Below, one piece after another: positions 52,511 to 61,383 of a DNA stretch of 64,000 bases; the first letter of the stretch is position 1, and every line of letters starts with the position of its first letter. The stretch is from positions 515,570 through 579,569 of the forward strand of contig CANMLU010000001.1 in NCBI GenBank assembly GCA_947498815.1, read 5' to 3'. This DNA comes from an uncultured Aquimarina sp. (GTDB lineage Bacteria; Bacteroidota; Bacteroidia; Flavobacteriales; Flavobacteriaceae). A program made the translations under genes and the position numbers. The notes under the pieces were generated by a model. That model saw only the letters and a program-made list of their open reading frames with translations. It made no database searches and was not told where the DNA came from.

Positions 52511-53566
52511 ATGAATACTCAAATTATCGCCACACCTAAGTTATAAATTGGCATCGACATTCACAAACGAAGTTGGAAAGTACATTGTTCTACGGATCTG
52601 TTCATAGGTAAGTCATTTAGTATGTCATCTGATCCGGAACAATTACATAACTATGTATTGAGACATTTCCCTGACTATGAAGTAAGTGTTGCTTACGAGG
52701 CTGGCTGTTGTGGTTATTATGCACACCGTTGTTTCGAGGGCTATGGATGGCGAAGTTTGGTGGTTAACCCAGCCGATATATATCGCAAGGGTAAGGAGCG
52801 TTATACCAAGACCGATCGTATTGATGCGCAATTGATAAGTAGGGAGCTCAAGGATGGTCGTTTGCAGAGTATTATAGTCCCTGATATCAAGCGCGAAGAG
52901 CTTCGTAGTCTTTTCAGGCGAAGGAATGATCTTGTGAAGGATTTTAGAAGGATCAAGAGCTACATCAAGATGCAATTGTTATATTTTGGCATCAAGGAGC
53001 CCGAGGAGTTTGATAACGACCATTGGAGTCATAAGTACCGCAAGTGGTTGGATGCTATGGTCTTTAAACATCCAACTGCCAAGGCGACCTTGGAGAGCCG
53101 TATGCGTTTTTTTCGTTTTGTGGATCAGGAACTGCGAGATGTATCCACGCAACTCAGAAGGTATTGCAAGACCCATTATAAGAAAGACTACATGTTGTTA
53201 CGAAGTATCCCTGGTATCGGTGGTATAGTTGCCTGTGGTATTCTTTGTGAGCTAGGCGATCTTAGACGTTTCAATAACGTAAAACATTTGGCGGGCTATG
53301 TGGGTCTTGCTCCAAGTGTACACCAAAGCGGAGGTACCCAAAAAACCATGGGCATGACCCCTAGGGCCCACCGATTGATACGTTCGTATTTCGTGGAGGC
53401 TTCCTGGCAGGCGATACGCGCTGACCCCGTGATGCAGGGCTACTATCGCAAGCATATGGGCAAGAATGTAAAGAGTATCATCATCAAGGTCGCCAGAAAG
53501 CTATTGAGCAGGACCTTGGCGGTGATAAAGACCGAGGTACCCTATACGATAGGAGTGGTGGAATGA
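52511..53566 (+). pseudogene. IS110-family transposase with early nonsense codon
   Basis: The frame opens MNTQIIATPKL at 52511, hits TAA at 52544-52546, then continues IGIDIHKRSWKVHCSTDLFI to 53566. GIDIHK contains the first catalytic Asp of the DEDD (RuvC-like) domain. KTDRIDAQLISREL follows. The C-terminal Tnp20 domain has LLRSIPGIGGIVACGILCELGDLRRFNNVKHLAGYVGLAPSVHQSGG. Without readthrough, translation from the internal ATG at 52622 lacks the GID motif, so this copy is probably inactive. Confidence 0.85.
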
Positions 53567-53569
53567 TCG

Positions 53570-53834
53570 AAAAATTATAATAAATAATCATAACAAAGCT
53601 CGTAAAACAGTAGAAAGAACCGTATCACAAAACAACGTGGGTGATCAGTCGATTGACAGAATCACATTTATAGCAAGTGGCCGGTTCTATTATAACTTAT
53701 AATCATACAGATGCCGGTGACGATCCAATACTTAGGTCGATCACACATAGGATGCGGAGCAAGTTATATTAAAAGAAAAAAAGTGGTTTAAGTAAAAAAA
53801 GAAAATATTAATTAACTTTAGGGAACTGGACTAA
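53570..53834 (+). ncRNA. Candidate bridge/seek RNA region of the IS
   Basis: Noncoding right end of the IS110-type element, the place of the guide RNA in IS1111-like members. TTATAGC at 53668-53674 equals the target sequence to the left of the insertion point (TTATAG plus C). CATAGGA at 53746-53752 equals the element's own right end (CATAGGAG at 53842-53849). GGCCGG...GCCGG can close a loop between. Guide assignment is inference. Confidence 0.4.
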
Positions 53835-55066
53835 GGCTTTTCATAGGAGCCATTGTTAGGCACAGTATTTTTTTTCTTTATCGGTAATAGTTCTTTATAT
53901 GTTAAACATCGCCAGATCCACTCAAAAGGTCCAAATCGGAAGTAAGATAACCATATTTTACTTAATATAATTTGGAATATAAAGACAAAAAAAGCTGTCA
54001 TTAATGTTTTTGATGGACTTAAAGATTCATAAAAGCTAAAGCCTATAGATGAAAATATAATCAAGCCAATAAAACTTTGCATAATGTAATTTGTAAGAGC
54101 CATTCTGCCAGCATATTTTAAAGGCAATAAAATTTTTTTCATATGTGTATTGAAATAAATCCAGCCAATTAGCCAAAGATAAAATAAGCCCATTGCTACA
54201 TCACAAAGTACCATCAATTTGATAAATATCTCTCGATAAATTTCAGATAAAAAAACCTCGTGTTTTACAAGAATAAATAGAAATATTACTCTATAAATGT
54301 TAGTCAAAACAGCAATAAGTAATATCGGTTTTCTCACTTTATTAATGAATAAGTCTAATGATTCGTGAACTTTGTTTTTACCAAGATAAAGACCTAATAA
54401 AAACATTGAAATTGCTACTGGGGCTAAGAATCCAAAAAGCATAGGGACATTTGTGAGATATTCCAAAAGTCTCAATTTAATACCCTGCCGATAAGTGCCA
54501 TTTCGGATTATTTCGTTGACTGATGCTCCAGTGTAATCTTTTAAATAGCTTTCAGGTCTAAAATTGATTAGATTAAAAACATATTCAAAAAGTTGGTCGT
54601 AAAATGGGAAAAATAAAAAAAATACGGATAGCGTAAGGATTAATTTATTTGATTTTTCAATCATCAGTGTGGTGAAAAGTCCAATGATTGCATATAAGTT
54701 CAAAACGTCGCCAGACCATAAAAAAACAATATGGAAAACGCCAATTAAAAAAAGTATAAACATTCTTCGAGCAAAGAATGAAAATGAAAGTTGATTTTTG
54801 TCAAATAATTTTAGAGCTTGCATTGAGATTCCCAATCCAAAAAGCAGAGAAAAAATTGGGAAGAACTTTGTGTAAAAAAAGAGTTGCAGAATTTTCTCAG
54901 ATATTTTGTCGACATTAGAAGTCCATTGTTTTGCAAATTCGTCTTGATTGAGAAAAGTCGAATTCATTATGACTATGTTTACAACAAAAATACCAAGAAT
55001 GGCAAACCCACGATATATATCTAATAAGTCGATTCGTTTTTTAGATTTGGTAGGTTGTTTGTTCAA
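53831..55066 (-). CDS. DUF418 family membrane protein
   Basis: 411-aa polytopic protein: LLDIYRGFAILGIFVVNI at the start and the DUF418 C-terminal block PLKYAGRMALTNYIMQSFIGLIIF...SKIWLSYFRFGPFEWIWRCLTY are diagnostic. About nine membrane helices. The last residues (GSYEKP) are encoded by the terminal bases of the IS; without the insertion the tail would end NNGYN, so the element altered but did not destroy the gene. Function of DUF418 unknown. Confidence 0.9.
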   Translation of the reverse strand: MNKQPTKSKKRIDLLDIYRGFAILGIFVVNIVIMNSTFLNQDEFAKQWTSNVDKISEKILQLFFYTKFFPIFSLLFGLGISMQALKLFDKNQLSFSFFARRMFILFLIGVFHIVFLWSGDVLNLYAIIGLFTTLMIEKSNKLILTLSVFFLFFPFYDQLFEYVFNLINFRPESYLKDYTGASVNEIIRNGTYRQGIKLRLLEYLTNVPMLFGFLAPVAISMFLLGLYLGKNKVHESLDLFINKVRKPILLIAVLTNIYRVIFLFILVKHEVFLSEIYREIFIKLMVLCDVAMGLFYLWLIGWIYFNTHMKKILLPLKYAGRMALTNYIMQSFIGLIIFSSIGFSFYESLSPSKTLMTAFFVFIFQIILSKIWLSYFRFGPFEWIWRCLTYKELLPIKKKNTVPNNGSYEKP

Positions 55067-55086
55067 TTTACGTTTTTTTTCGTATT

Positions 55087-55264
55087 GCGTCTAACGTTAA
55101 ATATATTTGTCATAGCAGGGCAAAATGTTACCCTATTTTTCGATTTTTATGCGCATTGGTTGCTAACTTTTCCTTTTTGCGAGCATTGCGCCACTACAAA
55201 AATACAAGAACCATTCGATTTGTCGGTTTTGCCGCTATGATCACATAAATATTGTTGTAGAGCG
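55087..55264. repeat. attC-like site 20 (family B)
   Basis: GCGTCTAACGTTAAATATATTTGTCATAGCAGG and CCGCTATGATCACATAAATATTGTTGTAG are strong complementary arms. GTTAGAC fits the GTTRRRY integron core exactly on the minus strand. Confidence 0.85.
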
Positions 55265-55268
55265 TTTT

Positions 55269-55697
55269 TTAAGTTTTACTTCTTTCAATAACAATTGTTT
55301 CTGCTATAATATCCCCTAAACGTTGATTTTCTTTAGTGAATTTAATTGTCAGAATCCCAACTAATCCGAATGGCCACATATCTATTAAGTCAAAACAATG
55401 TCTTAATAATGGTTGCCAAAAGTCCATTTTTTCACCATTTTTATGAACTACTTTTAGTCCGAATATTAAATTACCAATTGTACTTTGGAAAAGTATTTCC
55501 GTTACCACCATAGTTAGTATCCATATTCCAAAAAAGAAGAACAAAAGATGATTTCCGGTATATCCACCTTCGGGTAATTTCTCTCCAAATAATAGGCAGG
55601 AAATATAGAATAGTAAGAAATAAATTATATAATCAATAAGCCCAGCTAGAGCTCTTTTTAAAATGTAATAACTTGGTAACTTATTTTGTCTTTCCAT
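55269..55697 (-). CDS. RDD family membrane protein
   Basis: 142 aa, three membrane segments. RDD landmarks are YYILKRALAGLIDYIIYFLLFY (Arg and Asp of the motif), LFQSTIGNLIFGLKVVHKNGEKM and LLRHCFDLIDMWPFGLVGIL. Members are linked to sodium or proton antiport or are chaperone-like; no assignment possible. Alone between sites 20 and 21. Confidence 0.87.
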   Translation of the reverse strand: MERQNKLPSYYILKRALAGLIDYIIYFLLFYISCLLFGEKLPEGGYTGNHLLFFFFGIWILTMVVTEILFQSTIGNLIFGLKVVHKNGEKMDFWQPLLRHCFDLIDMWPFGLVGILTIKFTKENQRLGDIIAETIVIERSKT

Positions 55698-55720
55698 TTA
55701 GTTTTTAGAATCCAATTCTT

Positions 55721-55927
55721 CCAATGTTAAATATATGGCAAGTGGGGCAGAAAACAAGCGATTATTTTCGGTTTAGCCACAAGCCAAATCCTTTGTATTT
55801 TGTTTTATTTTTTCTTTTTAATACCAAATCAAAAAGATCTGGCGGATTTTGTTAAAAGCTCTGAACTTCAGGTTAAGCACCAAAACCCGTATTAACTATA
55901 GCCCTAGTTGGCAACAGTATTTATTTC
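55721..55927. repeat. attC-like site 21 (family E)
   Basis: CCAATGTTAAATATATGGCA ... AATCAAAAAGATCTGGCGGA ... ATTAACTATAGCCCTAGTTGGCAACA. End GTTGGCAACA is the exact complement of TGTTGCCAAC at 57072-57081. Confidence 0.85.
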
Positions 55928-57069
55928 ATAATTGCTTTCAAATACCTAGTATCCGCAGGAATATCCATTCCATTATTATCTTTTTTTGTTTTGTCGTACA
56001 CTTCCAAAATAAACGATTTGTCATTAATCCAATTAAGTCTTGAAATCTCCCATTTTTTTGATGAATAACTATAAGCTCTTCTAATTTCACTAAAATTCTT
56101 GACTTTATCAATTTCATAAATGATAATTATAGAACGTGAATCATAAAACTCTTTAAATCGCTCATAGTCTATCGATGAAATTGCAGCTAATCTCTTTTTC
56201 GTTGGAGAAACGTAAAGTCCATAATTTCCGTCATCATAAGGACTATTAATCCGAAATAATGAGCCATTATCTTTGCCTAAATAAAATGTTTCATAAATTC
56301 CTTCCCCATATTGTCCAATTGAATAAGCGTTGAAATATTTATTGAAGCCCTCGTAAGTATAACAAGGTCTTGAATAACCTTGGCCGCAAGGGAATTTATA
56401 AAGTCTATTTTTAATTTCGAGTATAAAGTAGCCTCCTTTTTGTGGATTACCTACAGTTTTTACTGGTTGTGGCTCCTCATATTTTTTATTATCTGCTTTT
56501 CTGGATATTTGATTTTTATTAAACTCAGAAAAAGTTGATTCGGTAAACTGTAAATCAAATTTCTTGTATTCTATTTGTGCTTGATTTTCAGCAAAGTCAA
56601 ATTCAAAACTAACATCAATTGGGAAACTTGAGAAGTCTGCTTTTGTTGAATCAATAACGAAACCACTAAAAACATAGCCTGTATACCATTTGTGCCTTCT
56701 TGATGCTACTTTAATCCATTCTCCATTGATAGTTTTATGTTCATCTTTAATTTCAAGTTGTGTTCCTGTTTTTTCAATAACAGAAAGCTTTGAACCAAGT
56801 TCGAATTTACCTAATTTCTCAGAATTAATGTCAGGTTTTTTACGATAGGTCAGTCCATTTTCAGCAGTTACATAGACAATTCCAATTTCCTTTGGAGTTT
56901 TTATTATTTGAGGTTTGGGTTGGAATGTAGATTTAACGGAATCTCGACTTGCTATAATTTCCAAAGAGTCCTTTTGTGCTGTAACTGGAACTTGCTCAAT
57001 TTTCTCTTTTTGGTTTTTGCAACAAATCGAAAATACGAGGATTAGTATGTAAAAAATGGTTTTTCTCAT
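55921..57069 (-). CDS. SH3-domain lipoprotein, unknown function
   Basis: About 382 aa from the lipoprotein start MRKTIFYILILVFSICCKNQ (57069); the longer start lies in the palindrome. An SH3-like region follows a charged linker: VYVTAENGLTYRKKPDINSEKLGKFELGSKLSVIEKTG...GEWIKVASRRHKWYTGYVFSGFV. The second half (SIGQYGEGIYETFYLGKDNGSLFRINSPYDDGNYGLYVSPTKK) is propeller-like. Probably binds cell-wall material or periplasmic partners. Confidence 0.78.
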   Translation of the reverse strand: MRKTIFYILILVFSICCKNQKEKIEQVPVTAQKDSLEIIASRDSVKSTFQPKPQIIKTPKEIGIVYVTAENGLTYRKKPDINSEKLGKFELGSKLSVIEKTGTQLEIKDEHKTINGEWIKVASRRHKWYTGYVFSGFVIDSTKADFSSFPIDVSFEFDFAENQAQIEYKKFDLQFTESTFSEFNKNQISRKADNKKYEEPQPVKTVGNPQKGGYFILEIKNRLYKFPCGQGYSRPCYTYEGFNKYFNAYSIGQYGEGIYETFYLGKDNGSLFRINSPYDDGNYGLYVSPTKKRLAAISSIDYERFKEFYDSRSIIIIYEIDKVKNFSEIRRAYSYSSKKWEISRLNWINDKSFILEVYDKTKKDNNGMDIPADTRYLKAIMK

Positions 57070-57071
57070 AT

Positions 57072-57207
57072 TGTTGCCAACGGACTTGTGTATAATTAGT
57101 GGCGTGTTTAAACACATAATTTAGCAAATAAAAACCAAATAGAAAATTCGCGAGGATTTTCGTTAGTAGGCGAGAATCAGCCATTAGTTATAAACGTTGT
57201 TGCCATT
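57072..57207. repeat. attC-like site 22 (family D)
   Basis: TGTTGCCAACGGACTTGTGT... to ...GCCATTAGTTATAAACGTTGTTGCCATT. End GTTGCCATT is the exact complement of AATGGCAAC at 58288-58296. Confidence 0.92.
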
Positions 57208-57234
57208 TCGTAGTAATTTGATATAGTTATAATC

Positions 57235-58143
57235 TTAATAAAGATTCAATTCCCACATTTGCTCTTCTAAATTTTCTTTCCAAAGTGAATGTATTTTAGT
57301 TTCAGTCATTATGAAACCATTTTTTTCATAAATTGTGTGCGCACCGTCTAATCCTTTATGAGTCCAAAGGAACAAATGTTTATATTTTGTTTTTTTAGCA
57401 AAATCCATGAGTTTATTCATTAAAATTCTACCAATTCCAAATCCTCTTAAAGCCGGTGATAGATAGAAAAATCGCAGTTGAGCTGAGTCATTAGAGCGAT
57501 GCTGTAAAGCGATTGAACCTTCAACTTTTCCGTTTTTTTCAACTACATAAAATACATCTTTTTTTGCGTCAAAATTTAGCACGAATTCAGAAAAATCTTT
57601 TGCTACATAAGCTTCAAAAATTTCCGTATAACCATAAGTGTCAGCGTAATATTTTCCATGAAAATGAGTAACAGTTCCTAAATCACCAGGTTGATGTGTT
57701 CTAATTATTGGTAAGCTTTCTTTTTTAGGATTTAAACAAGAGTAAGCTGTATCAATAGCATTTATTAGTTTGGATTGAGAATCACTGTCAAGTTTTTCGA
57801 GTAAACTGTTAATCCTTTGATTTTCAAATTTATTTATGTCATCTGCAATTTTTTCACCTATGGTTGTCAAGCTTAAATAGTTCGACCTTTTATCATTGTT
57901 ATCTGAAACTTTGCTTATATAACCTTTTGTAGTGTACTTTTTTATTATTCTAGAAGCATAACCTGTATCAATATGTAATACTTCAGATATTTCTTTTAAT
58001 GTTAATTTGTTGCGAATGCTTAATTCATACAAAATGCGAGTTTCGGCAATAGAAAAATTATTATTGTAATTTGAATCAAAAACTTTTAATCGGTTAAAGT
58101 AATCTCGATTGAATTTTCTTATAAGGTCTATTTTATTTGACAT
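57235..58143 (-). CDS. MarR-GNAT fusion protein
   Basis: About 302 aa. The MarR-type winged helix is in the first 140 residues (AETRILYELSIRNKLTLKEISEVLHIDTGYASRIIKKYTTKGYISKV). A GNAT domain follows: RFFYLSPALRGFGIGRILMNKLMDFAKK (acetyl-CoA loop) and GAHTIYEKNGFIMTETK. Start 58143 (MSNK) or 58149. The upstream promoter is covered by two dyads, so it likely represses itself. Alone in its cassette. Confidence 0.9.
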   Translation of the reverse strand: MSNKIDLIRKFNRDYFNRLKVFDSNYNNNFSIAETRILYELSIRNKLTLKEISEVLHIDTGYASRIIKKYTTKGYISKVSDNNDKRSNYLSLTTIGEKIADDINKFENQRINSLLEKLDSDSQSKLINAIDTAYSCLNPKKESLPIIRTHQPGDLGTVTHFHGKYYADTYGYTEIFEAYVAKDFSEFVLNFDAKKDVFYVVEKNGKVEGSIALQHRSNDSAQLRFFYLSPALRGFGIGRILMNKLMDFAKKTKYKHLFLWTHKGLDGAHTIYEKNGFIMTETKIHSLWKENLEEQMWELNLY

Positions 58144-58157
58144 AAGCATCTATTTAA

Positions 58158-58202
58158 TTGACTTAGTCAAATATATTGAAAATAATTTTAATGTCAATTG
58201 AC
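58158..58202 (-). promoter_or_regulatory. Promoter and operators of the MarR-GNAT gene
   Basis: On the minus strand TTG (58195-58197), 19 bases, TATATTTG (58168-58175) is an exact Bacteroidota promoter. Dyad TTGACTTAGTCAA (58158-58170) lies just downstream, touching the -7 box, and GTCAATTGAC (58193-58202) covers the -33 box. Autorepression is likely. Confidence 0.8.
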
Positions 58203-58287
58203 TTTTTTAGGTGATTTCATATTCAATTACTCCGTTATTAGTTACTTTGAAGTATAAATTTCTATTCCCTATAAGTTTTGGGTAATG

Positions 58288-58421
58288 AATGGCAACGGTT
58301 TGTGTATGATTAGTTGCGAGAAAGTACTCGCGTACTTTCCGCCGTTGCTAAAGATAATTAATACAAGTGAATTTCCGATAGTGAAATTCCGCGGCAATTA
58401 ATTATACGCCGTGTTGTACAA
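58288..58421. repeat. attC-like site 23 (family C/D hybrid)
   Basis: AATGGCAACGGTTTGTGTAT GATTAGTTGCG ... GTGAATTTCCGATAGTGAAA ... AATTAATTATACGCCGTGTTGTACAA. End GTTGTACAA is the exact complement of TTGTACAAC at 59088-59096. Confidence 0.9.
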
Positions 58422-58980
58422 CGTTTTTTATTCCGTTCTCCTTTTTATATATCAAAACTATAATGCCTAATGCTAATAAAATATGACTTAAAACAATTAA
58501 CATTCTACTGTCAAAAGTAAATGCCCCTAAACCAATTCCGATAACTCCAATGAAAGTTAAGGCTGACCATAGCGTATGAGTCTTTATAAATTTTCCAGCG
58601 TGAGTTGTTAGTCCAAAATAGAATAATGCTGGTCCGATAGTCATAAACGGAATTCGTATTGATGGCCTTTCCATTATTTGATTTGTCAATTTATTCATTC
58701 CTTCAAAATCGGTTCCATAACTCCACCATAAGAAATCAATAGTTGCTTGTCCAATAAGTGCAACAATTCCCAACGAAGTTAAGATTGTAGCTGTATTGCT
58801 AAAAATATTATCAGAAAAAATATAGTTTAAAGATAAACATAACAATGCTCCAATTAATAATAACCAGTGAGCATAATCAATTGGTTTTTGGGTTTGTATA
58901 AATTCATTACCTCCTAAAAGCATAATTTGGTTAACAATCAGAAAAACAAGTCCGATTATGGCTAGAATATTTAATTTCAT
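58402..58980 (-). CDS. Membrane protein, unknown function
   Basis: 192 aa with about six hydrophobic segments (LNILAIIGLVFLIVNQIMLLGG, WLLLIGALLCLSLNYIF, ILTSLGIVALIGQATIDFLWW, MTIGPALFYFGLTTHAG, ALTFIGVIGIGLGAF, MLIVLSHILLALGIIVLI). No family recognised. The last residues VVQHGV are read from the core of attC-like site 23, so the frame stops inside the palindrome. Cassette gene. Confidence 0.75.
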   Translation of the reverse strand: MKLNILAIIGLVFLIVNQIMLLGGNEFIQTQKPIDYAHWLLLIGALLCLSLNYIFSDNIFSNTATILTSLGIVALIGQATIDFLWWSYGTDFEGMNKLTNQIMERPSIRIPFMTIGPALFYFGLTTHAGKFIKTHTLWSALTFIGVIGIGLGAFTFDSRMLIVLSHILLALGIIVLIYKKENGIKNVVQHGV

Positions 58981-59087
58981 TTGTTTAGTTTTTGTTGGCT
59001 TATATTATCAAAACTCCAACTTTATCCACTTTGTATAAACTTTTTGATTCCGAATTGTTGAATATTGGTGACAGCTTGTCCAAAATG

Positions 59088-59160
59088 TTGTACAACGATT
59101 TATGTATGAGTCGAAATGTCCCGTAAGGACATTATGACTTCATACATTCGTGTTATCGGT
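59088..59160. repeat. attC-like site 24 (short)
   Basis: TTGTACAACGATTTATGTATGAGTC, a loop of AAATGTCCCGTAAGGACATT, GACTTCATACATTCGTGTTATCGG: a compact and nearly regular palindrome of about 70 bp. Confidence 0.88.
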
Positions 59161-59172
59161 TTTTTTTATTCA

Positions 59173-60633
59173 TTAATTAATAATTATTTCGATCATACCT
59201 TGAGGTGTTGGATCATTGGATATAACCTCTAAAAATCCGTTTCCTTGGGAACTAATGTATGAATTCAGTGCAGTGTTGCTTTTTGCCCTTAGATCAATAT
59301 TAGAAGACCTTCTTATATTGCCGTTGTTGACAATAAGAGATGAATAAGTTCCATGATTTGTTGATTGGATTAAGTTCTTATTAATCCTAAATGAATCATC
59401 TGATAACCTAACATTAGTAAAAGAGTAATTTGCAGTTTCCAATACATCAAAAAATGCATTGATGTTATCTGAAAAATCTGCATTATTTACAGTTACATCT
59501 CCATAATATAATTTTAATCCATTACTACAATCATTTGCTCTTATATTACTCATATAAGCAGACCCACTACTGAGATTAAATCCTGCGGCCTTCGAACCTG
59601 TATATCCTATGGCTTGACAATTTACTATAGAGTTGTTTGCAGAGGTAGAACTAAAATTAAACCCATAATATGCAATATTATCAGTAGCAATAGTTTGATA
59701 TTGAGTTTTAGCTATGCAATTAACAATATAACAATTTTCAGCAGGTGTTCCACTTCCATCACTATTTGCATGACCAAAATTAAAACCATTATAACGTCTA
59801 TTATTTTCAACTCGGCAATTGCTAATCGTTGAGTATTTAGTGTCAAATCCAATTCCTGAAGTACCTGAATCTTTTACATAACAAGCATTTACTGTATGTA
59901 AACTGCCGCCACCGACTTGAATACCAGAGTACGATAAGTCTGACCCAAACATATTGATATTATTAAGATTCGAATTTTTGCTATTCTTAACACATATACC
60001 TTCATATATCCAATTTGATACTGTTAAATCATGAATGTTAATATTTTCACAATTTTCAAATCTTATCATACAAAAGGTACTCGTAGGTGGAATATCAGGT
60101 CTAGAAACATTGTTTTTAATAGTTTTTACAGATAATTCAATATTAGTACTATTCTCAAATCTTACTAGAGCAAATCGAGACCCTTGATAGGCAGGGTTGT
60201 TTTTTATTGCTTCTCCATTCCCATTAATTATGCCTGCACCTAATATTTTTACATTATCAACTCCATTTGCATAGAACAGATCATAAAAAGGATTATTGTT
60301 TGCATAGTATCGATCCCTTATTAATACCTCACCATCAATTATCAGAGTTTTATTAGAAGGAATATTGATGCTAAAATTATTCACATCTATTAAAAAAGTA
60401 TTATCCGCTTCCAATCTAATTGTATGGTAATTCGGGTCGTTTAATAAAGCCTGTATAGCAGGACCATCATTTGTAATTCCATCCCCAGAGACCATACCAG
60501 AAGCTACGGCATTAATAGAGTGTTTATCTAGAATGTCAACTTCGTTTTGTTCTGGAATTGAATTGTCAACCTCACATCCTATTGTTATAATTGATAAAAT
60601 TGTAACGAATATAAATAAATAATTATTTTTCAT
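59173..60633 (-). CDS. Right-handed beta-helix lipoprotein (pectate-lyase-like)
   Basis: 486-aa lipoprotein (FIFVTILSIITIGCEVDN, Cys about 20). DGITNDGPAIQALLND is the opening of pectate-lyase superfamily proteins, followed by many parallel-helix turns (NVKILGAGIINGNGEAI, FENCENINIHDLTVSNW, YYGFNFSSTSANNSIVNCQAIGYTGSKAAGF). Probably binds or cleaves a polysaccharide at the surface; catalytic residues not identified. The largest clear cassette gene in this part of the array. Confidence 0.85.
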   Translation of the reverse strand: MKNNYLFIFVTILSIITIGCEVDNSIPEQNEVDILDKHSINAVASGMVSGDGITNDGPAIQALLNDPNYHTIRLEADNTFLIDVNNFSINIPSNKTLIIDGEVLIRDRYYANNNPFYDLFYANGVDNVKILGAGIINGNGEAIKNNPAYQGSRFALVRFENSTNIELSVKTIKNNVSRPDIPPTSTFCMIRFENCENINIHDLTVSNWIYEGICVKNSKNSNLNNINMFGSDLSYSGIQVGGGSLHTVNACYVKDSGTSGIGFDTKYSTISNCRVENNRRYNGFNFGHANSDGSGTPAENCYIVNCIAKTQYQTIATDNIAYYGFNFSSTSANNSIVNCQAIGYTGSKAAGFNLSSGSAYMSNIRANDCSNGLKLYYGDVTVNNADFSDNINAFFDVLETANYSFTNVRLSDDSFRINKNLIQSTNHGTYSSLIVNNGNIRRSSNIDLRAKSNTALNSYISSQGNGFLEVISNDPTPQGMIEIIIN

Positions 60634-60664
60634 TTGTTAATAAAGGTTAAGTTGTAAATTGAAT

Positions 60665-60740
60665 TAATAGATTGGACATGCCGTTATATCAGATTTAGTA
60701 CTATTAAAGGTTATTGATCACATACTTGGTGTTAACAATA
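60665..60740. repeat. attC-like site 25 (degenerate)
   Basis: Arms are weak, but the end GTTAACAATA (60731-60740) is the exact complement of TATTGTTAAC at 61384-61393, framing the next gene. Confidence 0.7.
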
Positions 60741-60746
60741 GTTTTA

Positions 60747-61367
60747 TTATAATTCACAAGTGTTAGTATTATAACTTTCTATTATTTTGAATATGTCATT
60801 ATATTTATATTGTTTATTTTCAATTTTTCCAGATAATTTTTTGCAGTCACTAAAATATTTTGCAATTCGTTTCTTAAACATTGCTTCGTTTAATATAATA
60901 TTTTTCATTTCCTCTTCCCCGTCTCTATGCAAAAAATATTGTGTTACTCTAAAACCATCTATTTTTTTATGTCCAACATATAGGGACACTTTTCCTGAAA
61001 TTAGCTTAGCTACTAACCATTCATCTTTTATGACTACTGGACTTCGTTGTTTTCTCCAAGATATTTTTCTAATTTTATATTCAAGGGAATCTAAATTCAG
61101 TATAGCTTTTTCATATATATTAAATATATTAAAAACACCATTAATATAATCATCATCATTATCAAAATACTCAGCTTTTTCAACTAATCGATCTATATTT
61201 TTTTTGTCAAACTTTTTTACTTTTCCAGAAGAGTCATTCCGCATTTTCACGAAATCTTCTAATATATAAACAATAGAACCTTTAATTGTATTGCCATCTT
61301 TTAGGTACAGTTTGTCTTGTCCGAATATTGAAAATGTAAAAAAGATACAGAATATTAATAGTCGCAT
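60747..61367 (-). CDS. Secreted hypothetical protein
   Basis: 206 aa with signal peptide (MRLLIFCIFFTFSIFGQ). The first part LYLKDGNTIKGSIVYILEDFVKMRNDSSGKVKKFDKKNID resembles short DUF-type beta domains common in Bacteroidota exports. The remainder is Lys-rich and helical. No function assigned. Single gene between complementary ends. Confidence 0.7.
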   Translation of the reverse strand: MRLLIFCIFFTFSIFGQDKLYLKDGNTIKGSIVYILEDFVKMRNDSSGKVKKFDKKNIDRLVEKAEYFDNDDDYINGVFNIFNIYEKAILNLDSLEYKIRKISWRKQRSPVVIKDEWLVAKLISGKVSLYVGHKKIDGFRVTQYFLHRDGEEEMKNIILNEAMFKKRIAKYFSDCKKLSGKIENKQYKYNDIFKIIESYNTNTCEL

Positions 61368-61383
61368 TTTGTTAGTTTAGAAT

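Larger units (their letters stand above)
52453..53849 (+). mobile_element. IS110-family insertion sequence (IS1111-like subgroup)
   Basis: 1397 bp inserted into attC-like site 19. Both borders show the dinucleotide AG (CT on the other strand): 52451-52452 and 53848-53849. Subterminal inverted repeats ATGAAAAAGC (52458) and ATGAAAAGCC (reverse complement of 53835-53844) start a few bases inside the ends, as in the IS1111 subgroup. The left noncoding part is short (58 bp) and the right one long (about 280 bp). The transposase frame is interrupted once (see the CDS). Confidence 0.85.
52332..53863. repeat. attC-like site 19 (family D), split by an IS
   Basis: Left part 52332-52452 (GACGTACAACGGCTAGGCAA ... 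TTAATTATAG) and right part 53850-53863 (CCATTGTTAGGCAC). Joined without the IS they rebuild TTATAGCCATTGTT, the same as the intact site at 49.9 kb. End GTTAGGCAC pairs 7/9 with GCGTCTAAC at 55087-55095. Confidence 0.88.
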
